Under the pieces are notes generated by a model. It was given only the letters and a program-made list of their open reading frames with translations, searched no databases and was not told the DNA's origin. DNA of 46,829 nucleotides from Planctomycetaceae bacterium (GTDB lineage Bacteria; Planctomycetota; Planctomycetia; Planctomycetales; Planctomycetaceae), in assembly GCA_023260695.1 (NCBI GenBank), contig JALQUR010000588.1, forward strand, positions 1-46,829, written 5' to 3'. Shown here piece after piece: positions 10,128 to 17,029 of the stretch. Both the position numbers and the translations under genes were made by a program. How positions within the stretch are numbered: the first letter of the stretch is position 1; every line of letters begins with the position of its first letter.

Positions 10128-10156
10128 TTACCTTCTGCTGCCCAAAACCCTGTCAA
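10128..10156 (-). promoter_or_regulatory. Possible minus-strand promoter for the DUF1998 helicase
   Basis: A perfect TTGACA (minus strand, 10151-10156) lies about 140 bp upstream of the helicase ATG, just downstream of an A/T-rich tract that could act as an UP element. The -10 is poor: the best candidates 17 to 20 bp downstream are AGGTAA or TAAGCG. Low confidence. Confidence 0.3.
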
Positions 10157-10349
10157 GTAAAAAAAGCTCTTTTATAGAATTTTTTTGTTTTCCGTAACGG
10201 CGATGACGAACGCAATTGCTGATCCGAAAACTGCAACATACCTTAGGTGAATGCCACGAATAAAAATTCATAAACTGAATGAACTGCAGAAGTGGCTCAA
10301 GACTGACTGTCTTTCATTCAGCGATCAGTCAAATTCACTCGAATGCAAT

Positions 10350-10390
10350 CAGCACTGCTCACTTTCATTCGCTGGAAAGTGACAGTGCTG
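10350..10390. promoter_or_regulatory. Long inverted repeat, candidate operator or attenuator
   Basis: Left arm 10350-10366 (CAGCACTGCTCACTTTC) pairs with right arm 10375-10390 (GAAAGTGACAGTGCTG) with a single bulged base and an 8-nt spacer. No T-run follows on either strand, so it is not a standard terminator. It lies about 140 bp upstream of the 10532 start. Its two-fold symmetry and position suggest an operator for the HTH-PAS regulator encoded just downstream, or an RNA hairpin in the leader. Confidence 0.5.
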
Positions 10391-10531
10391 ACTTCACAGT
10401 TCATAAAAGAACAAGGAGGCCGTAACAACTCACTAAGCCCGCCAAAGCGGCGACTGATTACCCTCCAGCCGCCTACCGTCCTGCCGACGAATGTATTCCA
10501 CTGAGATCCCACCTTCGAGGAGAAAAAGCCG

Positions 10532-10867
10532 ATGTCACCCACCGAAGTACTCTCAGCTATCTTCGACTATGTCTCAACACACATTCAGCCCTCATCGATC
10601 GTCTTCGCCGCCGGCACATCCATCTGGCGATCGATCTTTCGTCCAATACCAATCACTCTACTCTGGAAGGACAGCACTCCTGCGAGCGAATGCACGGTCG
10701 TTATCGGCGGAGCGTCATTCGCCGTGAACGACAATGGCAATGTGAATGTCCCACGTCGGTACCTTGGGATGTCCGCTTCGGTGAGATATCACGAGATGCG
10801 TGAGGTCCACGTGTTCACGGTACCATCAGAAGGCAAGACTTTTCGCATGAAAAAGGAGCAAGACTAA
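10532..10867 (+). CDS. Small protein of unknown function, coupled to the PAS regulator
   Basis: A 111-aa protein whose ATG follows GAGGAG at about -15. Its stop codon overlaps the start of the next gene (TAATG at 10865-10869), so the two are almost certainly co-translated. The first ~40 residues are mildly hydrophobic but do not form a clear membrane segment. The remainder looks like a beta-rich small domain (VVIGGASFAVNDNGNV, then VRYHEMREVHVFTVP). I do not recognise a family. Translational coupling suggests a partner of the downstream regulator, for example a ligand-binding or inhibitory subunit; that is inference only. Confidence 0.65.
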   Translation: MSPTEVLSAIFDYVSTHIQPSSIVFAAGTSIWRSIFRPIPITLLWKDSTPASECTVVIGGASFAVNDNGNVNVPRRYLGMSASVRYHEMREVHVFTVPSEGKTFRMKKEQD

Positions 10868-12792
10868 TGCGAAAGCGGAAGAGTGATGTGGCGCTGCGAT
10901 CGGAAGTGTTGCAGCTGCTGGACCGTTCGCCCGACCTGACCCAGTCTGAAATCGCGCGCGAACTTGGGCTGTCTCAGTCCAAGGTTTCGCGTCTGATGAA
11001 AATGAGATCGGCCGCCCCGCTGCAATTATTGCTTGACCCAGTCTTCGAGCAAGTGCCGATCCCGCTTTATCTATCTGATCTGGAATCAGATCGTTTCCTG
11101 TATACGAATCTTGCATTCAGACGCTTGCTGCATCGAACATCAGACGAACTTGAAGCAGATTCGTTCCGTGTCTCATCACTTTACATCGACCCACTCGAGC
11201 GCGGCCATTGGGTATACGAGTTAAAGCATCCCAGCAAGCCAAATACGCCCATCGCACGCCTGTCTCGGATCCTCCGTCCTCGCAGGGACGTTCCGGAAAC
11301 ACGTGGAGGCGACAGGTTCGAAGAATTTCATCTGATGGATTCAGCGGTTCTGATTCCGGACAATCGTCAGCTGCTTGCGATCGGAACAATCGCGATTCCG
11401 CCTCAGGCCGGCCGTTGGCTGCAGATGGAAGAGCGGAATCGTGCACTGATGAACCTGATCGATAAACTACCTGTTGGCGTTCATGAACTGGATGTGAATG
11501 GCGACATCGTCTTCATGAATAGTTTTGAAAGAAATCTGCTGCAGGCAGATCCGCAGTGGGTTGAAAAAAAACCCCATGTCTCAGAACTATCACCCGTCGA
11601 TGGTGCGATTATCAGGAATCGGGTGGACCGCAAACTAAAGCACAACCGCGAACTTGCTGATAATGACCCTCGGGTATTTCGCATGCGTCCGCATGAGAAG
11701 AAACTTGGCCAGGCGGATGATTTCCCTGCCGGCGCACGTCCTCGCAATGAGCTCATTGGTGTCAGCATTACGGACTTTCCCATTCAGGAATCCAATCCTG
11801 ACACCGCCGTACTGCGAGATAATAATGGCATGTTGACGATGGTCACCCACCCTCGCGTACCGTATGAGCTGAAGAGGTACTTCGAGGAATTCGGACCGAA
11901 AAATCCGGCACTCGAGGAGGTCGGCATCTCAACGATGATCGTTGTGCTTCCAAAATTCCTGGCGGATAGTGAATACAGTGACATCGAGGCCAACGAAAGC
12001 GATGAACCGTGTTTCGTGTACGTCAATTCATCGTTTGAGAATGACGTACGAAAGATATTTGAATCGAAGGGCCACGCGGTCAAATGTAAAGAAGATCTGC
12101 TGGGGCATTCACAGTACAGGCTTTGGTCGATTCCGGACGAATCAAGCGAACACAGAACGAAGAACCTTGGAACGGCATATGCAGCTGTTGATCGAACAGT
12201 CATTGAAACAGGGCAGCCCGATGAGCGTATCGAGTCACACCTTTCCGCCACGGGAAAAACGACATGGGTGCAGGTCATCAAATTCCCGCACTACTCTGTA
12301 GTCAGAGAAGACAGCCGAACGAAGAAACCGGCCGCGCCCAGGATCATTGGCGTCGAGGCATATTTCTGGGAGGTCGGTAGAGACTCATCTTCAGGAGAAG
12401 AACTTTTCAAGCGACTCTCTCCGCATCGCCCACACACAATCCTGCACAACGCTCCTGTACCGATCTGGGCAAAGGACACGCAACTTCGATTCACGTATGT
12501 AAATCAGGCGTTTATCGATGCATTCCGATCGGACAGGACATTCGAAAATGAAACTCCCTCCAGCACATACGACGCGCGATGGTTCATTGGCAAACGCGAA
12601 GACGACTTGTTCGAGTCTCCGAAAGCTCAAGAATACGAGCAAATCGACCGCGAGATAATCACAGGAAAAGCTCAGGATAAACCATACACCGTCAAAATCG
12701 GCGACAAACAATATGAAGTGCTGAAGTCGCCAATCACAGACAAACGGATGATCATTGGAGTGCAGGGTGTTGCTTACCCCAAAGCACAGTAA
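10867..12792 (+). CDS. HTH regulator with several PAS-like sensor domains
   Basis: Protein of 641 aa. Residues ~8-48 form a helix-turn-helix (TQSEIARELGLSQSKVSRLM, about 25-44) of the kind that recognises DNA in MarR- and sigma-like factors. The rest is built of PAS-like units: ~57-178 (VPIPLYLSD...YTNLAFRRLL), from ~190 (LPVGVHELDVNGDIVFMN), ~375-515 (CFVYVNSSFENDV...) and ~530-641 (APVPIWAKDTQLRFTYVNQAF). There is no histidine kinase, GGDEF or other output domain, so the HTH is the likely output. PAS domains bind small ligands, haem or flavin, or mediate dimerisation. It overlaps the preceding small gene and converges on two membrane-protein genes. I infer that it controls the cassette in response to a cellular signal. 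Confidence 0.75.
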   Translation: MRKRKSDVALRSEVLQLLDRSPDLTQSEIARELGLSQSKVSRLMKMRSAAPLQLLLDPVFEQVPIPLYLSDLESDRFLYTNLAFRRLLHRTSDELEADSFRVSSLYIDPLERGHWVYELKHPSKPNTPIARLSRILRPRRDVPETRGGDRFEEFHLMDSAVLIPDNRQLLAIGTIAIPPQAGRWLQMEERNRALMNLIDKLPVGVHELDVNGDIVFMNSFERNLLQADPQWVEKKPHVSELSPVDGAIIRNRVDRKLKHNRELADNDPRVFRMRPHEKKLGQADDFPAGARPRNELIGVSITDFPIQESNPDTAVLRDNNGMLTMVTHPRVPYELKRYFEEFGPKNPALEEVGISTMIVVLPKFLADSEYSDIEANESDEPCFVYVNSSFENDVRKIFESKGHAVKCKEDLLGHSQYRLWSIPDESSEHRTKNLGTAYAAVDRTVIETGQPDERIESHLSATGKTTWVQVIKFPHYSVVREDSRTKKPAAPRIIGVEAYFWEVGRDSSSGEELFKRLSPHRPHTILHNAPVPIWAKDTQLRFTYVNQAFIDAFRSDRTFENETPSSTYDARWFIGKREDDLFESPKAQEYEQIDREIITGKAQDKPYTVKIGDKQYEVLKSPITDKRMIIGVQGVAYPKAQ

Positions 12793-12886
12793 CCCAGGAT
12801 TTGTCCGTGATCGATCGCACCACAATAGAATCCAGAAAGGTAATCTCTGACCACCGCCGTCGTCCGCGGCTTACCCAACTCTGGGC

Positions 12887-14044
12887 TCATGGCGTCAGTG
12901 ACCAGAACCGAAACTGCGATTTTCCGAGGTCAACAGAAACCAACGATTCGGGAGGATGTTGGCTCATCGATACACTGTCAGACGACGGAACCGCTTCGCG
13001 CGTCAGGCGATGCGGTCTTTTAGCACTTGAGTTACCGCCATTGTTACCTGAGAGCCAGAGGTGAGCCCCAAGCCCGGGGAACCGTGGGCGCATCCGAAGG
13101 TGCGTAAAATCGCCAACATTGAGCGCGCCACCCTCAATTGCCCGCAGCACATAAACACTTCCCTGTTCGACGCCGCCGGAAAACAAATGCGAATACAAAC
13201 GCCATTCGTAGGGCACGGATTTGTCAATGAGCCCACGAGAACAAAACGCATCAAAGTTCCGGAGCAACTCTTTATATTGCTCTGCGGAGATCAGGTTCTC
13301 ATTTTCCCAAACCTGCCAGCGGTCCGCGGACTTAACGACGTTTAATCGCCACTTAAGCAACAGATACCTGTAAGCGGCGGCGAGAAATCCCGTTGCGATG
13401 AATAGCCGCCAGGATGTAAAAATGAAAGACACCCATAGATAGGGCACCTCCGGCACTGACGCCAAGTGAGCAACGACAGGAATTGATACGGCGCATCCCC
13501 AAATTGGCACCGCTAACCCCCATACAGAAGTGAACACGAACATGGAATCCTTGACCAGCGAATCGAACGTTTGGTCATAAATCTGATCCGTGTAAAAACT
13601 TCTCTTCCCTCCGAATCCGGACGAAACCCAGCGCCAACACCATGCGACGCACCAAGCGCAGACAACCCCCACCATTCTGAACACCGAATGCGAATAGAGA
13701 ACGCCAACGTATGCGTTCAGGGAGTCCTCAACCCGTCGCCACCTTCTTTTCAGCGCTTCCTTTTCCAGTTGCTTCTTTTCCTTCTTTAGCTGCTTCTTCC
13801 CCTTCTTTGAGCCATCATTCAGGCGGGGCGTTGCTGGTGCCTGGGGGCGATTCAAGTTCGCGTTTCGCCGGAGTTGAGTGGCGAAGGTGATCAACCACAA
13901 GATGGGCTGAAGACAAACCAACAGCATCGCCAGCAGAAGACTTCCAAGCCAGGGCTCAACGTTCGGAAGCCCAATGTTCCAATGCCTCAGGGCCGGGAAC
14001 GCGATGCTTAGCAAAACAACAGAAAAACGATTCGCTTCATTCAT
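12887..14044 (-). CDS. Predicted multi-pass membrane protein of unknown function
   Basis: About 385 aa from the ATG at 14044; an in-frame TTG at 14059 would add five residues. Counting from the TTG, hydrophobic segments fall at ~11-27, 36-62, 126-145, 173-199 and 207-233. Between the second and third is a strongly basic, Lys/Glu-rich stretch (~83-106) that probably lies in the cytoplasm. The last ~150 residues are soluble, with several Trp and charged residues. No family recognised. It lies 61 bp downstream of another membrane protein gene on the same strand, so the two probably form an operon. A membrane effector or transport role is possible by context with the neighbouring PAS regulator, but nothing in the sequence proves it. 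Confidence 0.65.
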   Translation of the reverse strand: MNEANRFSVVLLSIAFPALRHWNIGLPNVEPWLGSLLLAMLLVCLQPILWLITFATQLRRNANLNRPQAPATPRLNDGSKKGKKQLKKEKKQLEKEALKRRWRRVEDSLNAYVGVLYSHSVFRMVGVVCAWCVAWCWRWVSSGFGGKRSFYTDQIYDQTFDSLVKDSMFVFTSVWGLAVPIWGCAVSIPVVAHLASVPEVPYLWVSFIFTSWRLFIATGFLAAAYRYLLLKWRLNVVKSADRWQVWENENLISAEQYKELLRNFDAFCSRGLIDKSVPYEWRLYSHLFSGGVEQGSVYVLRAIEGGALNVGDFTHLRMRPRFPGLGAHLWLSGNNGGNSSAKRPHRLTREAVPSSDSVSMSQHPPESLVSVDLGKSQFRFWSLTP

Positions 14045-14105
14045 GAAAAACTCTGGCAAGCCTCGCGGCCAGCCGCGGTTGACATCCGTAATCAGTCCAT
14101 ACCGT

Positions 14106-15002
14106 TCAACTTCTTTGTGGATCCATCCACTTTACAAATCCCCAAGCGGAAAGAGTAAGCAACGGGACAAGAAGTGTAAAGTCTCGGCCTGCAATCGCAC
14201 TAGCGACGGAAATTGAGAAGCCCGATAGAATCGCAATGGTCAACAGAAATTGTGATTCAACCCCGCGAATTGCAGTGGCGAAACGCTCGGCAAACGATCC
14301 AAACAGCACCAAATCGCGAGCAAACAGCCGAGAGACAGAGTCACTGAAGAAAGCAACTTCGCTTTCGTCCCTGTTGACGCCCAGTGACGAGAAAAACAGT
14401 TGCAGATCCCGGCTTCTCCGATCTAATCGGTAATTGGGAATACCGCTGCAGTTTCCATCCTGTTCCAAGGCAGAATCAAGTTTACACCACCATTCGTACG
14501 CAGTCTGAGGAAATTCAGTGTCGCGGTCGCGAGCTGCGAAGATCTTGCGAACTTCCTCCACAATTTTCGCCCAGAGCTTTACGAAGAAGACACGCAGTTG
14601 ACCAAAACCCCTCGCGTTTACGGATTCAGATGCATCTGTAGCATGATACGACGATTTCAGTACGTAACGCATAATGCTGCGCAAAGTTTCTGAGTCCGCT
14701 GCCTTTGTGTTACTGCACACGCTGTGTGCATCGCTCAGAAGACGTATCGCCCTGCACAAACTCGAAACAACGTCTGGTGGAACGTTCAGATTCACCTTAT
14801 CTGACGTCCATTGCCTCTCAAGATCACGAAACGCCGTTCCCACGCTGCGGCTGGGATCTGCAAGGCAACGACGGAACTGATTAAAGAGCGTAAGGTCCCT
14901 GTCTACGTCCTTTAAGATCATCCCGGTAAACGCCGCACCCGCAGCAAAGACTGCACGTCCCGGTAATTGCGTTAGCAGGTACTCTCCCGGAGCTAGTTGC
15001 AT
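14106..15002 (-). CDS. Protein with C-terminal two-helix membrane anchor, unknown function
   Basis: A 298-aa protein from an ATG preceded by the purine-rich AGAGAAGA. The first ~250 residues are soluble and mostly helical, with no motif I recognise. The C-terminus carries two hydrophobic helices (~252-271 and ~275-294) separated by a tight GRDF turn, ending in a short polar tail. A hairpin anchor of this type is common in membrane-acting effector proteins, in which a cytoplasmic sensor or trigger domain is tethered to the membrane; that comparison is inference. It is the first gene of a two-gene minus-strand unit that converges with the regulator operon. Confidence 0.6.
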   Translation of the reverse strand: MQLAPGEYLLTQLPGRAVFAAGAAFTGMILKDVDRDLTLFNQFRRCLADPSRSVGTAFRDLERQWTSDKVNLNVPPDVVSSLCRAIRLLSDAHSVCSNTKAADSETLRSIMRYVLKSSYHATDASESVNARGFGQLRVFFVKLWAKIVEEVRKIFAARDRDTEFPQTAYEWWCKLDSALEQDGNCSGIPNYRLDRRSRDLQLFFSSLGVNRDESEVAFFSDSVSRLFARDLVLFGSFAERFATAIRGVESQFLLTIAILSGFSISVASAIAGRDFTLLVPLLTLSAWGFVKWMDPQRS

Positions 15003-15584
15003 TCTTCTCTGTCCTGTATCGCCATGAATTGCAACCTCAAGTTTGCTTCAACCCGTGAACTGTGAAGCCTCGTAGCATACGGCCAATTCCCAGATGATGG
15101 AAGTTTTCTCGATTTGAAACTGCTTCGCTCTCCAGTTTCTCAAAAAACGTGGTTTTCCAGCGTTTCCGTAGCTTCTCCACGGCTGAAACCTGCGACCACG
15201 AAATCGTCACACAAGTCAATTCGTGACTTGCTGCTGCGATCAGCCAACGTTGCATTGCCTGCAAAGTACCGAGTAATAACTGACTTTTCGGCCATCATGG
15301 GTAATCATTGCGCCAGATAAATGTGTACCTGCAGGGGTGCGACCGCCAATGGATGCAGATCTCTGCATTTCCCTGTCATTGCGACGCAAGTGCGGCAATT
15401 CCCGCCGAAACACCACCGCATGGTCCCCATGTTCCAAACGTTTACAGTGCTGCTTCGGAACGGAGTGTGAAACCGTTCAGCCCCAGAATCACGTGTTGAA
15501 TCGACATTATCCGGACCGAAGGAATCTCTGTGGTTTTGAATGACACACTCGTTACTCAAACGGTGTGGATGGATCTCTGCCTCC
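15003..15584. other. 582-bp region between cassette and helicase stump, no clear gene
   Basis: No gene I can support. It contains a 52-codon minus-strand frame at 15140-15298 (MAEKSVITRYFAGNATLADR start) with natural-looking composition but no ribosome binding site, overlapped by another minus-strand frame at 15037-15255, and a frame that reads out of the truncated helicase start (15305-15584). It must hold the promoter of the 15002 gene and the right-hand breakpoint of the inserted block. Confidence 0.5.
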
Positions 15585-15757
15585 GGGCGGAACGGACGCC
15601 GCAGTTGCACCCACGGCCCCTTGAACAGACCGTTTTCCGGGTCCGTCAGAAACCGTTCAAACGCCGCCTCCACAGACTTCTCACGGAAATCAAACGTGGA
15701 CTGCAGGTAGAACAGCACCTGAGTGCGAATGTTGTCGGCTAGGTGAGCAGGAAGCAT
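15305..15757 (-). pseudogene. Truncated duplicate 5' end of the DUF1998 helicase gene
   Basis: The first 57-58 codons are the same protein start as the intact helicase at 10016 (MLPAHLADNIRTQVLFYLQS and onward). After the arginine-proline at codon 57-58 the sequence changes abruptly into unrelated codons that stay open to a TGA at 15305. The frame therefore would encode a 150-aa chimera with a nonsense tail. Its ATG directly follows the TAG of the DUF429 gene and has GGAGGG at a good distance, so this was most likely the original start of the operon's helicase. It now lacks every helicase motif. Confidence 0.85.
15585..15757. repeat. 173-bp direct repeat, outer copy (helicase stump)
   Basis: Pairs with 9844-10016; 168 of 173 positions identical. 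The seven bases just outside at 15578-15584 are TGCCTCC, the exact reverse complement of the heptamer outside the other copy. Distance between equivalent points of the copies is 5741 bp. Confidence 0.97.
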
Positions 15758-17029
15758 CTACGACTGCCCTCCATTCTCCGGAACAACCGCCCACAGTAAT
15801 GCTGTCTGTCCGGCACCAAATCCGCGCGCCCATTCACCCTGCTGGTTCACAAAGAACAGATCTCTATCAATTTCCGCAGATTCATCAATTCGCAACCAAC
15901 GGCGGCATTCGGCAAGTGGCCAGGGGGTTTCGGAATCGGCAGGATATGGAACGGGACTATCGTCCTGGCGGCATTCAGTGACATTCAAAGCCACACGCAA
16001 ACTTGTCCCCCAGGAAAGAAATAACCGGCCTCCTACTAAATGCAGGTTTCTGCACAATTGAGGCATGGCGTTGCTGCCACAGGGAATCCAAATTTCATCC
16101 AAATCAACGGAAGAAAGGATCGTGTCAATGGTGTCGAGTTGACTGAGTACTCTGGTGTGACCGAGACGCAAGATGACAGCGTTGGCAGGCGTGGGAACTC
16201 CATCAAGTGGGCGCACCGGCACGGTGAGTCGAGTTGGGCCTCCCCCGGCGTCACGTCTTCGTGCATCATGCGCGGTGACAGTCAACGGCGTACCGGGCAA
16301 CCGCAGGTAGATGGCTCCTTCCAAAGGATCGCCGGGCGATTCTAACTGAGCATGGCCAGATTGCTGCCAATACGACATGAACGCGCAGACAGCGGCGTCC
16401 ACCCAATCAATGCGCTGGTTCCATTTCTGCAACAGGCTGTCGCAAATCTCCAGCCCAAGCTCGTTGCATAAGGTGGTTAGCAATTCAATCCGCTGCTGGC
16501 GACCTTCCCATGAGTGCTTACTTCGCAGTGCTGATTGCGGATCAAGCCGCAGTCGTTGGATCCCGTCGACCTCATTGCGATTGCATCCCAACAGTGCCTT
16601 AAACGCGTAGGTTGGGTGAGTCTCGATCAGCTGGCCATTGCCTCCACCGCGGTTGATAGACCAATCAAATTCCGTGGAGAGAAGCTGGAACAAATCGAAT
16701 GCACTCTGCATCCAGAAATTGGTGGATCCTTGTTGCGGTGGGGCTAAACGCGTGGAGTAGCAGCCGCCGATTCCGATCTGAAACTCGGTGAGCCGTCGAT
16801 CAGTGTTATGGACCGTGTTGACCGGCAAGTGAACCGCGAGCCTTCCCTTGTTGGGATTGGGCGGTCCATCGATGCAACCGCCTTGCAGTTGATCGAATTG
16901 ACGAAGCCATCTGACTGATTCCTGTAACTCCATCCGGTCGTCGGGGTAATGAAACGCAAGTGCCTTGGTATCGAGCACGCAGCTATAGGTGTGACATTGA
17001 CCGATGTCGATGCCCGCAAACTGAGTCAT
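15758..17029 (-). CDS. DUF429-family protein, predicted RNase H-fold nuclease
   Basis: Protein of 423 aa. The first ~225 residues carry the DUF429 pattern: GIDIG with Asp8, CIDGPPNPNKGR with Asp54, IETHPTYAFKALLG with Glu136 and His138, and DWVDAAVCAF with Asp208 and Asp211. These acidic residues sit where RNase H-fold enzymes bind their metals, and the family is predicted to be nucleases; no activity is established that I know of. The C-terminal ~200 residues are beta-rich and unassigned. The ATG overlaps the methylase stop (ATGA at 17026-17029) and follows GGAGG, and its TAG directly precedes the old helicase start. It is therefore an integral operon member, not a passenger. DUF429 is not a canonical DISARM component, which makes its fixed place here notable. 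Confidence 0.8.
   Translation of the reverse strand: MTQFAGIDIGQCHTYSCVLDTKALAFHYPDDRMELQESVRWLRQFDQLQGGCIDGPPNPNKGRLAVHLPVNTVHNTDRRLTEFQIGIGGCYSTRLAPPQQGSTNFWMQSAFDLFQLLSTEFDWSINRGGGNGQLIETHPTYAFKALLGCNRNEVDGIQRLRLDPQSALRSKHSWEGRQQRIELLTTLCNELGLEICDSLLQKWNQRIDWVDAAVCAFMSYWQQSGHAQLESPGDPLEGAIYLRLPGTPLTVTAHDARRRDAGGGPTRLTVPVRPLDGVPTPANAVILRLGHTRVLSQLDTIDTILSSVDLDEIWIPCGSNAMPQLCRNLHLVGGRLFLSWGTSLRVALNVTECRQDDSPVPYPADSETPWPLAECRRWLRIDESAEIDRDLFFVNQQGEWARGFGAGQTALLWAVVPENGGQS

Larger units (their letters stand above)
10017..10531. other. 515-bp AT-rich divergent intergenic region
   Basis: No convincing gene. It separates the start of the DUF1998 helicase (leftwards) from the small gene at 10532 (rightwards), so it should hold promoters for both. 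It contains A and T runs at 10159-10192, a TGTCAA at 10151-10156 (TTGACA on the minus strand), several copies of a TTCATTC/GAATGAA motif around 10275-10370 and a long inverted repeat at 10350-10390. Confidence 0.6.

Noticed and set aside
8904-10160. 418-codon plus-strand frame opposite the DUF1998 helicase start
   Set aside because: Lies wholly antisense to a motif-bearing helicase frame, shows no motif, and has the composition of a reverse-frame shadow in GC-rich DNA.
15037-15298. Two overlapping short minus-strand frames (72 and 52 codons) right of the membrane-protein genes
   Set aside because: Neither has a ribosome binding site or recognised family, and they overlap each other in different frames. 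Mentioned under the intergenic region only.
10017-15757. Classical transposon insertion with target-site duplication
   Set aside because: The repeat is 173 bp with diverged synonymous sites, far longer than any transposase-made duplication, and no transposase, integrase or terminal inverted repeats were found in the block.
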